Origin: Clostridiales bacterium | GTDB lineage: Bacteria > Bacillota > Clostridia > Lachnospirales > Lachnospiraceae | Reading direction: 5' to 3' | NCBI GenBank assembly: GCA_029098165.1 | Contig: JAQXNU010000195.1 | Span: 1 to 43,901 of the forward strand | DNA length: 43,901 nucleotides | Shown: one piece after another, positions 1-7,789 of the stretch | Position numbering within the stretch: position 1 is the stretch's first letter | Layout of the letters: each line of letters begins with the position of its first letter | Position numbers and translations under genes: made by a program | Notes under the pieces: model-generated | The model's input: only the letters and a program-made list of their open reading frames with translations | Databases searched by the model: none | What the model was told of the DNA's origin: nothing

Positions 1-1
1 A

Positions 2-172
2 AAAGCATATAATGAGGTTTCAGAGAAACCATACGAGATTTCCATCAGTATCGGTTACTGGCACGGCACGGTGGATCGCCAACATGGACTAGATGATTAT
101 CTCAAGCTCGCGGATCAGGCAATGTTTGATATAAAACAGCGTAACAAAATTAGAAGAAGTCGTATGCTGTGA
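2..172 (+). CDS. GGDEF-domain protein, C-terminal fragment
   Basis: This is the last 56 codons of a gene that begins before the window. The translation has a SISIGYW strand followed by LDDYLKLADQAMFDIKQ, which matches the end of GGDEF (diguanylate cyclase) domains: the final beta strand and the helix carrying the 'ADxAMYxAK'-type motif. The active-site GGDEF signature lies outside the window, so I cannot say whether it makes c-di-GMP. The reading frame closes with ATG CTG TGA, and the CTGTGA is itself the first base-paired part of a long foldback element (166-318). The element therefore starts inside the coding sequence. The downstream gene runs convergently. Confidence 0.8.
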   Translation, partial: KAYNEVSEKPYEISISIGYWHGTVDRQHGLDDYLKLADQAMFDIKQRNKIRRSRML

Positions 173-318
173 AAAAACAGTTAAAAAAGAGCAACGTGTA
201 GAGAATCGAGAAAATCTCATTAAAATTTGGCTGCCTTTCCCTATCGGCCGGACTTAGCCAAATTATAATGAGATTTCCCTTCTATCTACACGTTGCTCTT
301 TTGACTGTTTTTCACAGC
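166..318. repeat. Foldback element, copy A (core 225-263)
   Basis: Arms of about 60 bp form a near-perfect inverted repeat; the outer foot reads GCTGTGAAAAAACAG on the left and CTGTTTTTCACAGC on the right. The centre is a 39-nt core (225-263) beginning ATTTGGCTGCC and ending CGGACTTAGCCAAAT, which recurs at 6305-6343 and 7570-7608 in the same orientation. The element lies between convergent genes, and a T-run follows the foot, so it could terminate transcription from both sides. The arm sequence differs from the other copies while self-complementarity is kept. I see no flanking target duplication. Confidence 0.85.
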
Positions 319-342
319 CTTTTTCTCGTTCTTCTTTAATAA

Positions 343-1143
343 TCAGTTCTTATTATGGATGTCCGCAAAAAACAGAGTTTTTTGTAATCCTGGTTGCTCT
401 ATCTCCATAAATCTCATCTCAAATACTTCTTCCAGATTCTCTTTTGTCAATATCTCCTCAGTCGGTCCATATGCCACAATCTTTGAATTTTTCATTAATA
501 CTATTTGCTTACAATAACTTGCTGCGATATTAATATCATGTAGAACAGCTAATACCGATACTCCTCGTTCTGCATTCAACTGCTTTAGATGCTCCATCAA
601 TTCGATCTGATATCGAATATCTAGATGAGAAATCGGTTCATCTAATACCAGCCATGGTGTCTGCTGTGCAATCGCTCTTGCAGTAATAACGCGCTGCGCT
701 TCTCCACCACTTAAGTTTGAATAGATTTCATCTTTTAAGTGGTAACAGTTAGTCATCTCCATTGCTTCTTTAACAATCCTCTGATCATTACTGTTTGATT
801 CTTCAAATCGTTTCTGATAAGGAGCTCTCCCCATCATGACAATATCATATGCCGTAAAATTGGTATCGATATTGGTATTCTGAGGTACCAATGCGATATT
901 TTGAGCAAGTTCTTTGCGTTTATAAGTGTTCAGCTTCTTGTCATTAAGTGAGATTCTCCCTGACTTTGCTTCGATTAATCTTAGTAAATGTCGCATCAAG
1001 GAGGTCTTTCCAGAACCATTCGGTCCCAAAATTCCATAAAAACCACCTTTCAGAAACGTCATTGTAATTTCATCTAGAATAAGCTTTTCATTTTCCACTT
1101 TCCATGACAGATCTTCCACATGTAACTCTAGCTTACTTTTCAT
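343..1143 (-). CDS. btuD: Cobalamin ABC transporter, ATP-binding protein
   Basis: A 266-residue ATPase of the FecE/BtuD type that energises import of an iron-chelate-like ligand, here probably vitamin B12. Visible motifs: Walker A GPNGSGKT (about 40-47), Q-loop LVPQN, signature LSGGEAQ (144-150), Walker B WLVLDEP (164-170) and the switch histidine in VLHDI. It is the last gene of a three-gene operon; its ATG lies 2 nt after the permease stop, with an AAGGTGG ribosome binding site inside the permease end. The B12 assignment rests on the cobalamin riboswitch upstream of the operon. Without it, the family alone would allow haem or siderophore. Confidence 0.88.
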   Translation of the reverse strand: MKSKLELHVEDLSWKVENEKLILDEITMTFLKGGFYGILGPNGSGKTSLMRHLLRLIEAKSGRISLNDKKLNTYKRKELAQNIALVPQNTNIDTNFTAYDIVMMGRAPYQKRFEESNSNDQRIVKEAMEMTNCYHLKDEIYSNLSGGEAQRVITARAIAQQTPWLVLDEPISHLDIRYQIELMEHLKQLNAERGVSVLAVLHDINIAASYCKQIVLMKNSKIVAYGPTEEILTKENLEEVFEMRFMEIEQPGLQKTLFFADIHNKN

Positions 1144-1145
1144 AG

Positions 1146-2192
1146 TTACACCACCTTCTTCTTAGAACGGTTTAACAAATACAAAAAGTATGGTGCACCG
1201 CATAATGCTGTTACCACACCGACTGGTATCTCTCCTGGGGAACGTATAGTTCGTGCGATTGTATCACACCAGATTAAAAACACTGCTCCGGTCAATGCCG
1301 CTAATGGCATTAACTTTCTATGTTTTGGTCCACAGATGAGACGTACGATATGTGGAATGATCAATCCAACAAATCCGATGGTCCCACTAACAGAAACTGA
1401 AACCGCAACTAACACCGACGCTACCACAATCAAGATTTTTTTCACCATAACGGTATCAACACCAAGACTCATTGCTGCTTCTTCTCCGGTTAAGATCATA
1501 TCCAGATCTTTGGCAAAGATGAAAATGATTACTCCACAGATAACAAGGAAGATTAACAGAAAAATGACTTTATTCATTGTCGCCCCTGAAAAACTTCCAA
1601 GCGTCCACATATATATTTTCTCTAAGTCTTCTCTTCGCATACATAATAGTAACGAAATGACTGCCGATAACATGGAACTGACTGCGGTGCCAGTCAGAAT
1701 GATATGAACGACTGGCGCTCGATTGCCAGTACAGGAGATTCGATATACTAATACTACCGTAACAATCGCACCCAAAAATGCAAATAGTCCAATTCCGCTC
1801 AGGCCAGCGAAGGATACAGAAACTCCGGACAATACTGCTAAGGTCGCTCCCAAGGCTGCTCCAGAAGATACACCAATGATTTGCGGATCCGCCAGTGGAT
1901 TACGAAATAGTCCTTGAAAACATACACCAACTAAAGATAAGGAGGCACCACATAATCCAGCTAACAGAATTCTTGGAATTCGGATATTCCATACAATGAT
2001 CTCAAATGTTGGTTTGATTCCTTCAAGTGATATGAAATGACGCACAATCGGGACTCTCGACAGAATAATCTGTAAAGATCCCCGAACTGTTAAGGAAGCG
2101 GATCCAATGGATGCTGCCATGATGATCGATGCGATTAGTATGAAACACATAATGATATTACTGATCATTACTTTTCGTTTTTTCATACTCAC
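1146..2192 (-). CDS. btuC: Cobalamin ABC transporter, FecCD-family permease
   Basis: A 348-residue polytopic membrane protein of the FecCD/BtuC family, forming the translocation pore with the ATPase encoded next. About ten hydrophobic segments are visible. Family motifs include RIPRILLAGLCGASLSLVG near residue 75, GVSSGAALGA, and the coupling segment GTIGFVGLIIPHIVRLICG followed by RKLMPLAALTGA near the C-terminus. Length is normal (320-350). The gene sits between the lipoprotein gene (8 nt upstream) and the ATPase gene (2 nt downstream), consistent with one transcript. Substrate is inferred from the riboswitch. Confidence 0.88.
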   Translation of the reverse strand: MSMKKRKVMISNIIMCFILIASIIMAASIGSASLTVRGSLQIILSRVPIVRHFISLEGIKPTFEIIVWNIRIPRILLAGLCGASLSLVGVCFQGLFRNPLADPQIIGVSSGAALGATLAVLSGVSVSFAGLSGIGLFAFLGAIVTVVLVYRISCTGNRAPVVHIILTGTAVSSMLSAVISLLLCMRREDLEKIYMWTLGSFSGATMNKVIFLLIFLVICGVIIFIFAKDLDMILTGEEAAMSLGVDTVMVKKILIVVASVLVAVSVSVSGTIGFVGLIIPHIVRLICGPKHRKLMPLAALTGAVFLIWCDTIARTIRSPGEIPVGVVTALCGAPYFLYLLNRSKKKVV

Positions 2193-2200
2193 CCTCTTTT

Positions 2201-3118
2201 CTATTGTTCAAATGCCTCTGGATGGAGCATCTTAGCAATTGTACGAATTCCTTCGATTGTACGATTGGTCTGACGAGTTAAAAGATCATCATCAATGCCA
2301 TAAACTTTGTTGTTCTTTACCGCACTTAAATTTTTATAGTTTTCTTGAGCCATAAAATCATCTAGTCTTTCTTCATTGATGATGATCACTTCTGGATCGT
2401 TTTCAATTAAGCTTTCAAGAGTGTAAGTCCAACCAGTTGCATCTTTTGCAATATTTTCGCCACCAGCTAATTCTAACATCTGACTGATGTAAGTATCACC
2501 TGTAGCTGTATACTCACCATATTCGCCATAATCTAAAACATAGTATACCGATGTTTTATCTAATAAACTTACTTTAGCTGTAAGTTCCTCTAAATCTTTC
2601 TTCATCCCATCCACGATTTCGGCTGCTTTTTCTTCTTTATGAAGTAATTCACCTAGTTTCGTTATCAAATGATAAACATCATCCACTTTGGATGCTTCAT
2701 TTATAACAACAACCTCGATACCTGCTTCTTTAAATTTCTGCGCGACATCCTCTGTCCAAAGTGTAGAAGTTAGCACCATATCAGGTTCTAATCCAACAAT
2801 CTTTTCAACATCTGGCGAATAAAAATCACCTATACTTTCTGTTGCTAACGCTTCCACTGGATAATCACAGTAATCTGTTCTACCAACAAGCATGTCTTTA
2901 GCATCTAATGCATAGATAATCTCTGTAATACTAGGAGAAAAAGATACAACCTTTAATTCCTGTGTTACTTCTGGTTCTTCCGTTACCATTGGCTGTTCAG
3001 TTACAGTTGCTTCCGTAGATGGTGTTGCATCTTTGTCATTTGTTGTGCTCTTACCACAAGCAGTAAATACCATGGTAAGCATTAGTACTAGAACTAACCA
3101 TTTTGCTTTTAATTTCAT
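2201..3118 (-). CDS. btuF: Cobalamin-binding lipoprotein (BtuF-like)
   Basis: A 305-residue extracellular substrate-binding protein. The N-terminus is a lipoprotein signal (hydrophobic segment, then FTAC with Cys21 as the lipid anchor), followed by a Thr/Glu-rich linker to about residue 50. The remainder is a helical-backbone (Fe3+/B12-type) binding domain with GRTDYCDYP, SIGDFYSPDVEKI and LEPDMVL motifs typical of the BtuF/HutB group. It is the first gene of the operon, with an AAGGAGT ribosome binding site directly downstream of a cobalamin riboswitch. This strongly favours corrinoid over haem or siderophore as ligand. Confidence 0.87.
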   Translation of the reverse strand: MKLKAKWLVLVLMLTMVFTACGKSTTNDKDATPSTEATVTEQPMVTEEPEVTQELKVVSFSPSITEIIYALDAKDMLVGRTDYCDYPVEALATESIGDFYSPDVEKIVGLEPDMVLTSTLWTEDVAQKFKEAGIEVVVINEASKVDDVYHLITKLGELLHKEEKAAEIVDGMKKDLEELTAKVSLLDKTSVYYVLDYGEYGEYTATGDTYISQMLELAGGENIAKDATGWTYTLESLIENDPEVIIINEERLDDFMAQENYKNLSAVKNNKVYGIDDDLLTRQTNRTIEGIRTIAKMLHPEAFEQ

Positions 3119-3165
3119 ATAATACTCCTTCTTTCGCTCTCCCCCGAGTGCGAGTTAATTTTACT

Positions 3166-3383
3166 CATATGGCAGGTTTCCTGACTCATGATACCAACTA
3201 CAGTCTTCTCATAGTTAGAACAATAACATTTACGGAGCATTCAAATATCACGACGCTCTAACTACAATGACATATATGCAGTCCACTCCTCATTTACAGT
3301 AGCGGGGGCTGTTACGGTTTTTCACCGTATTCCCTATTATCGAATCCATTTTCCTTCATCCAAAAAATGTTTCGCACCATATG
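3166..3383 (-). promoter_or_regulatory. Cobalamin (AdoCbl) riboswitch
   Basis: Read on the minus strand, the region holds the hallmark B12 elements: GGTGAAAAACCG followed by ACAGCCCCCGCTACTG (the B12 box), and near the 3' end GAGTCAGGAAACCTGCC. The ends close with a P1-like helix, CATATGG (3377-3383) with CCATATG (3166-3172). Downstream (about 3131-3157) lies TCGC...GCGA plus the AAGGAGT ribosome binding site of btuF, so control is probably translational. A promoter sits just upstream. When the corrinoid is abundant, btuFCD expression should fall. Confidence 0.95.
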
Positions 3384-3392
3384 GCTTTAGAC

Positions 3393-3421
3393 ATTATAAA
3401 CGTTAACACTATATTATTCAA
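3393..3421 (-). promoter_or_regulatory. Promoter of the btuFCD operon
   Basis: On the minus strand, TTGAAT (3416-3421), a 17-bp spacer and TATAAT (3393-3398). The predicted start lies around 3386, just before the riboswitch P1 helix, which supports the assignment. Confidence 0.75.
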
Positions 3422-3516
3422 GAGTTAGAATAAAAATGTGTATTTCCGCATTGTTTTTGTTCTGCGCATGTGACTAAATCTTATGTGCTAAGCTTTTAAA
3501 AAAGAAGAATTTGATT

Positions 3517-3556
3517 AACAAAAAAGCCACGATATCTTTTTACAATATCTTGGCTC
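3517..3556 (-). terminator. Rho-independent terminator after the 3563-4018 gene
   Basis: Minus-strand hairpin GAGCCAAGATAT / ATATCGTGGCT with a short A-rich loop, followed by TTTTTTG. It immediately follows the stop of the 151-residue membrane protein gene. Confidence 0.8.
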
Positions 3557-3562
3557 TTACTA

Positions 3563-4018
3563 CTATATATTTTTGTTTTTTACATGACTTAATATAATCT
3601 TTTCCAAAACTGATTTGTATACTAGCACAATCTGTGCATCAATAAAACAGTATTTATTAATCACAAATTCATACGTCTTTATCAAAAATAACACACTCAT
3701 GATCGTCACAGAAGAGATTGTGATCACTGGCAGTAAATGTCTTGATAGAATGAAAATCGAACCTAACAGGTATACTATTACTGCAAAAATATAGGTCTTG
3801 CTAATACGAAATGATAATAGCATTGCTTCATTCAATCGATCATGCATATGGGCGATGGATTCAATGTCTTTATCTTTTAAACGATAATAAATATCTTCGT
3901 AGACTTCTCTACTTTCTAAGGACCTTTCTCTTAGATTCTTTTGTATATAGGTGAAGTATTTATTATAACTTTTTTCACCTAATTCTCGCCGGATCAGGCG
4001 TCGAAATACACTCATCAT
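3563..4018 (-). CDS. Small membrane protein, unknown function
   Basis: A 151-residue protein that I do not recognise. It starts with a basic, charged soluble stretch (about 1-70, with RRLIRREL and RERSLESREVYEDIYYRLKDKD), followed by two hydrophobic segments (about 76-97 and 99-118) and a short C-terminal region ending in a lysine-rich tail. The ATG is preceded at a suitable distance by GAAAGGATGTGGGG. The gene has its own terminator and stands alone between the riboswitch-controlled operon and the REC-HPt gene, so its neighbourhood gives no functional hint. It has no signal peptide. Confidence 0.65.
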   Translation of the reverse strand: MMSVFRRLIRRELGEKSYNKYFTYIQKNLRERSLESREVYEDIYYRLKDKDIESIAHMHDRLNEAMLLSFRISKTYIFAVIVYLLGSIFILSRHLLPVITISSVTIMSVLFLIKTYEFVINKYCFIDAQIVLVYKSVLEKIILSHVKNKNI

Positions 4019-4130
4019 ATCCCCACATCCTTTCAGTGGAAACTATCATTTTGATAATGTTAGTATTTGCATGCAGTAGACCATTTATCTTTGTAATTTT
4101 TTGAAATTTTGGAAAAGCACAAAAACATTC

Positions 4131-4196
4131 ACAAATTGTTCATAAGTTAGCCATACAATACTCACAAATTTCATTTATAATAAACTCATAAGTTAA
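4131..4196. other. Intergenic region with a short direct repeat
   Basis: The 309-bp gap 4019-4327 holds the terminator at 4261-4295 and an AT-rich stretch in which TCACAAATT...CATAAGTTA occurs twice (near 4129-4149 and 4162-4195). It may hold the promoter of the upstream minus-strand gene. I see no coding sequence or stable structure beyond the terminator. Confidence 0.3.
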
Positions 4197-4260
4197 AGAA
4201 AAGAAATTCCTTCATACTTACTTTTTAAAAAGTTTACAAGATATTTTTTTTCATAAAACA

Positions 4261-4295
4261 AAGCCCGGCAGTAACCCTCCCCCTCTACCGGGCTT
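4261..4295 (-). terminator. Terminator after the REC-HPt gene
   Basis: On the minus strand, AAGCCCGGTA and TGCCGGGCTT form a GC-rich hairpin with a G-rich loop, followed by TGTTTTATG. It lies about 30 bp past the stop codon of the 4328-5407 gene. Confidence 0.8.
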
Positions 4296-4327
4296 CTCCT
4301 CTGTCTAATTTTATGTTTTCTCTATTA

Positions 4328-5407
4328 TTATTGATCATTGACTTCATTCCAACAACCAACTAACATTGCCTTTACTTTATCATAGTTAAAATCTTCCGTT
4401 GCAGCGATTGCTTCTGATACATAGTATCGTCCCTTTTCGTTTACAATCTGCTCTAAGGATTTTAATCCATTCATAATTTCTACATATTCAAAGCGATAAA
4501 CATGCAATGTAATCATTTCGATCAATTGATTGATTTCATCAATTGAACCACCTGTCTCGTTGGTCTCATTTTGTTCTTTATTTATACTACTATCATATGC
4601 TTGAATCGCTTGTTCGAGTTCATTATGAAATATAGTTATACGTTGAATAAATAATTGAAAATCCTGCATGCTTTTTATGTAAATACTATTATTCGAGTTA
4701 TTTTCATTCCTTTGCATGAAAATAGTCTCGAAATCATTAGTTTTTTTTCCTAAATCCTGTGCACCCAAATAAAAAAAAACACTCTTGATCGAATGCAACT
4801 GAAGATAAATCTGCTTATTGTTTTTTATTTTTAAAAGGTCATGAAGTCTATGAATTGTATCATTTAATTGTCTTAGTGATGTTTTCATCACGCGTAAATA
4901 GCATTCCTGGCTATGATGAGCGTACTTTAACCCTTCTTGCAGATCCAGATCTTGAATCCTCCCAAAGAACTTAGAAAGAATACCATAAGTACACATTTCT
5001 TTTCTCTCTGTTTCCATTTTAACCGTATCATATGCTAAATCAAACCATTGAGAAAGACACTCCAAAATTTCCGATATTTTTAATGGTTTGAGTAATATAG
5101 AATCAAATTTATTAATCTTTAAATACTGTTCCTGATTCTGAATTTCCGTTCCAGACGTTGCAATGATTTTGATTCGATTTTCTTTATCTAACATGCGAAT
5201 ATATCTGGTGGTCTGAATTCCATCCATTTCAGGCATTAAGATATCCATAAAGATGATATCAATTTTCTCATTTTTAACGATTTGAATCGCACATTCTCCA
5301 CTGTCAGCTTCTAATACATTAACTTGAAACGACAAGAGCTGACTTTTCGCAGCAATTCGATTTACAGAATTATCATCCACGATTAATACATTTATTAAAT
5401 CATTCAT
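4328..5407 (-). CDS. Response regulator with REC and HPt domains
   Basis: A 359-residue cytoplasmic phosphorelay protein. Residues 5-120 are a receiver domain with acidic pair Asp11/Asp12, phospho-acceptor Asp55 (FMDILMPEMDG), TSG near 84 and Lys107 (LLKPLK). Residues about 150-260 look like an HPt domain: EGLKYAHHSQECYLRVM, then LHSIKSVFFYLGAQDLG with candidate phospho-histidine His205. The last 70 residues are helical and resemble the tails of hybrid sensor kinases. There is no histidine kinase ATPase domain and no DNA-binding output, and no kinase gene adjoins it. It looks like an orphan relay module, possibly the detached C-terminal part of a hybrid kinase system. Confidence 0.85.
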   Translation of the reverse strand: MNDLINVLIVDDNSVNRIAAKSQLLSFQVNVLEADSGECAIQIVKNEKIDIIFMDILMPEMDGIQTTRYIRMLDKENRIKIIATSGTEIQNQEQYLKINKFDSILLKPLKISEILECLSQWFDLAYDTVKMETERKEMCTYGILSKFFGRIQDLDLQEGLKYAHHSQECYLRVMKTSLRQLNDTIHRLHDLLKIKNNKQIYLQLHSIKSVFFYLGAQDLGKKTNDFETIFMQRNENNSNNSIYIKSMQDFQLFIQRITIFHNELEQAIQAYDSSINKEQNETNETGGSIDEINQLIEMITLHVYRFEYVEIMNGLKSLEQIVNEKGRYYVSEAIAATEDFNYDKVKAMLVGCWNEVNDQ

Positions 5408-5509
5408 ATACTTACCATCCGTTATTGGTCTTTAATTTTATTCTTTACCACATATTAGCAATTATCAACAAAAAAAGCAACAAAATAGCAAAAAACAAAA
5501 AGATTGCCC

Positions 5510-5538
5510 TTTAAAAAGCTTTTACATAATGTTATAAT
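5510..5538 (+). promoter_or_regulatory. Promoter of upp
   Basis: TATAAT at 5533-5538 with a weak TTTAAA 17 bp upstream (5510-5515). It is followed by a leader of about 60 nt ending in the CGGAGGT ribosome binding site of upp. The -10 is perfect but the -35 is poor. Confidence 0.5.
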
Positions 5539-5605
5539 ATATGGAAGATAAGTGTAGAAACAAAAGTAAAATGCATGACAATGCAAAATAACCGGAGGTA
5601 TAAAC

Positions 5606-6235
5606 ATGTCAAATGTCCAGATTATGGATCATCCATTAATTCAACATAAGATTGGTATCATGAGAGTAAAAACTACATCAACCAAAGAATTTCGTGATTT
5701 AGTTGCTGAAGTAGCAATGCTAATCTATTACGAAGCAAGTCGTAATCTCAAATTAGCTGACAAAGAAATCGAAACTCCTTTAGTAAAAACTACTGTAAAA
5801 GAAATCGCAGGTAAGAAGCTTTGTGTTGTACCAATTCTACGAGCTGGTATGCATATGGCAGATGGAGTATTAAGACTTTCACCAAATGCTAAAGTTGGTC
5901 ACATTGGACTCTATCGTGACGAAAAAACTTTAGAGCCTGTTGAATACTTCTGCAAATTACCATCAGACGCTGCTGATCGTGAGATCTTCGTTGTCGATCC
6001 AATGTTAGCAACTGGCGGTTCCGCAATTGCAGCCATTACTCTTTTAAAGAGACGTGGAATCCAAAAGATCCGTTTCCTTTGCTTAATCGCAGCACCAGAA
6101 GGTTTGAAAAAACTTCAGGAAGAACATCCGGATGTTGATGTTTACATTGGTGCTCTTGATGAAAGACTCAATGAAAACGGATATATCCTTCCTGGTCTTG
6201 GTGATGCCGGCGATCGTATCTACGGTACAAAATAA
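5606..6235 (+). CDS. upp: Uracil phosphoribosyltransferase
   Basis: A 209-residue enzyme converting uracil and PRPP to UMP in pyrimidine salvage. Length matches the family. The PRPP-binding loop is visible as [12 protein letters not shown] (about 129-140); the RAGMHMADG stretch and the C-terminal [13 protein letters not shown] are also characteristic. The ATG follows CGGAGGTATAAAC. The gene is monocistronic: the next gene (galM) is convergent, and foldback element copy B lies in the interval. Family identity is essentially certain. Confidence 0.97.
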   Translation: MSNVQIMDHPLIQHKIGIMRVKTTSTKEFRDLVAEVAMLIYYEASRNLKLADKEIETPLVKTTVKEIAGKKLCVVPILRAGMHMADGVLRLSPNAKVGHIGLYRDEKTLEPVEYFCKLPSDAADREIFVVDPMLATGGSAIAAITLLKRRGIQKIRFLCLIAAPEGLKKLQEEHPDVDVYIGALDERLNENGYILPGLGDAGDRIYGTK

Positions 6236-6245
6236 GTTTCGAAAA

Positions 6246-6405
6246 AAAGTGGCTGGGAAAAATAGCAGATGAGTTGAGAATGAGAGTCGTAAAAGTCCAT
6301 TAGAATTTGGCTGCCTTTCCCTTGCGGACGGACTTAGCCAATTTCTAATAGACTTTTACGACTCTCTCCTTGTTACTCTTAATGCTGTTTTTTCACAGCC
6401 ACTTT
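6246..6405. repeat. Foldback element, copy B (core 6305-6343)
   Basis: A long inverted repeat between the convergent genes upp and galM. Left foot AAAGTGGCTGGGAAAAATAG pairs with right foot GCTGTTTTTTCACAGCCACTTT. Inner arms GAGAGTCGTAAAAGTC and GACTTTTACGACTCTC are perfectly complementary and differ from copy A. The 39-nt core reads in the same direction as in copies A and C, with changes at a few positions only. It probably doubles as a bidirectional terminator. Confidence 0.85.
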
Positions 6406-6423
6406 TGATATTATCATATATAA

Positions 6424-7482
6424 TTATCTACAACTAAATTTATAAATCGTTACCGTTTCTACTTCTTCTCTTGCTTTAATCACTGGACTTGGGAAGGAAG
6501 GAATATTACAGGAATTTGGATAGTACTGAGTTTCAAAGCAGACTCCTGAGTTCTTATTGTAAACTGCTTTTCCTTTACCAATTGTACCTTCCGTAATAAA
6601 ATTACCTGTATATAACTGCATTCCTGGAAGATCTGTAAATACTTCCATCAGCCTTCCACTCTTTGCATCATATAATTCAGCTACTTTCTCGATTTCATCC
6701 CCTGATGTATTCAAAACATAGTTATGATCATAACCACCTGCCATCTTAAGAGGAGCATAATCAGCTTTTATGTCTTTTCCAAGCTTTTTCATCGTTCTAA
6801 AATCCATTGGAGTTCCTGTTACATCTGTATATTCGCCGGTTGGTATTAAACCTTCACGGACGGTTGTGATCTTATCGGAGTCAATAAATACTTCCTGATC
6901 TAAAATCGGACCAGAATTATGACCAGCTAAGTTAAAGTAAGAATGATTTGTAAAGTTGGCAATCGTATCTTTATCAGAAACTGCATAATACTCAATGACC
7001 AGTTCATTGTCATTCGTTAATGTATAGGTAACAGAATAATCAAGATTGCCTGGGAATCCTTGTTCCATATCTGGACTCAATCTTGAAAATTCAATACTGA
7101 TTTCATCTTCCTCCTTATATACTTCTACCTCATATAAGAACTTATTATAACTTTTGCTTGCGCTATGTAAATTATTCACACCATCATTCACTTCGATCTG
7201 ATAGGTTGTTCCATTGAGTGTAAACTTAGCATCTGCAATACGATTTGCATGTCGACCGATGAATGATCCAAAGAAACAAGGATTTACCTCATAATCAGCT
7301 AAGGTATCGTATCCTAATACAACATCTGCTTTCTTTCCATCCTTGCCTGGAACAATAATGCTTGTAATATTCGCTCCATAATTTGTTACGACAACTTCCA
7401 TACCATTGTCATTAGCAATTGTATATAAGGTTGCCTTTTCTCCTTCACGTGTAATACCAAATGGTTTCTCAGTAATCTGCAT
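6424..7482 (-). CDS. galM: Aldose 1-epimerase (galactose mutarotase)
   Basis: A 352-residue GalM-family enzyme interconverting alpha and beta anomers of aldohexoses. Family features: TNYGANITSIIVPGKDG near the start, FFGSFIGRHANRIADA (substrate-binding Arg/His region), NFTNHSYFNLAGH containing the catalytic His, and GYDHNYVL. A GRLMEVFTDLPGMQLYTGN stretch and the FETQYYPNSCNIPSFP stretch with the conserved Glu are near the C-terminus. The ATG follows TTAGGAGGTTGAGGC. It stands alone rather than in a gal operon. Foldback elements lie on both sides, and copy C leaves only about 30 bp upstream of the ribosome binding site. Confidence 0.95.
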   Translation of the reverse strand: MQITEKPFGITREGEKATLYTIANDNGMEVVVTNYGANITSIIVPGKDGKKADVVLGYDTLADYEVNPCFFGSFIGRHANRIADAKFTLNGTTYQIEVNDGVNNLHSASKSYNKFLYEVEVYKEEDEISIEFSRLSPDMEQGFPGNLDYSVTYTLTNDNELVIEYYAVSDKDTIANFTNHSYFNLAGHNSGPILDQEVFIDSDKITTVREGLIPTGEYTDVTGTPMDFRTMKKLGKDIKADYAPLKMAGGYDHNYVLNTSGDEIEKVAELYDAKSGRLMEVFTDLPGMQLYTGNFITEGTIGKGKAVYNKNSGVCFETQYYPNSCNIPSFPSPVIKAREEVETVTIYKFSCR

Positions 7483-7513
7483 GCCTCAACCTCCTAATTT
7501 TATATCAAAAAAC

Positions 7514-7666
7514 GGGACTGTGAAAAGACAGCAAGGAAATGATTAAGAGAGTCGAGGAATTATTTTAGAATTTGGCTGTCTTTCCCTTTTGGCCGGACTT
7601 AGCCAAATTCTAATATGATTCACCGACTCTCTCCTCATTGCTCTTTTTGCTGATTTTTCACAGCCC
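7514..7666. repeat. Foldback element, copy C (core 7570-7608)
   Basis: The third copy, between the cold-shock gene and galM, both on the minus strand. Feet GGGACTGTGAAAAGACAGCA and TGCTGATTTTTCACAGCCCC pair, as do AAGAGAGTCG and CGACTCTCTC. The core is the same 39 nt with a C-to-T change at its tenth position and a different three-base centre. It occupies most of the 307-bp gap 7483-7789, so any galM promoter must overlap it or lie in the short stretch 7483-7513. Confidence 0.85.
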
Positions 7667-7762
7667 CAAATTTTTTCTTACAAAATCCTCTTACAATATA
7701 GCTAATTCTGTATAAAATTTTACAATTTATATAATAGAAAAAGGTACACTGAAAGCAATTAT

Positions 7763-7783
7763 ACAAGTAAGTTGATTACTTGT
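7763..7783 (-). terminator. Short hairpin after the cold-shock gene
   Basis: ACAAGTAA and TTACTTGT form an 8-bp stem with a 5-nt loop just past the cold-shock stop codon. A T-run is lacking, so it may be a 3' UTR structure rather than a true terminator. Confidence 0.4.
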
Positions 7784-7789
7784 TATGAA

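Noticed and set aside
1336..1917. Plus-strand reading frames inside btuC
   Set aside because: They are threonine- and proline-rich shadows of the membrane protein on the other strand, without ribosome binding sites.
166..7666. Insertion sequence or transposon ends formed by the foldback copies
   Set aside because: No transposase gene lies between or near them, I see no target-site duplications, and the copies are in direct rather than inverted orientation. A MITE-like origin remains possible but is not shown.
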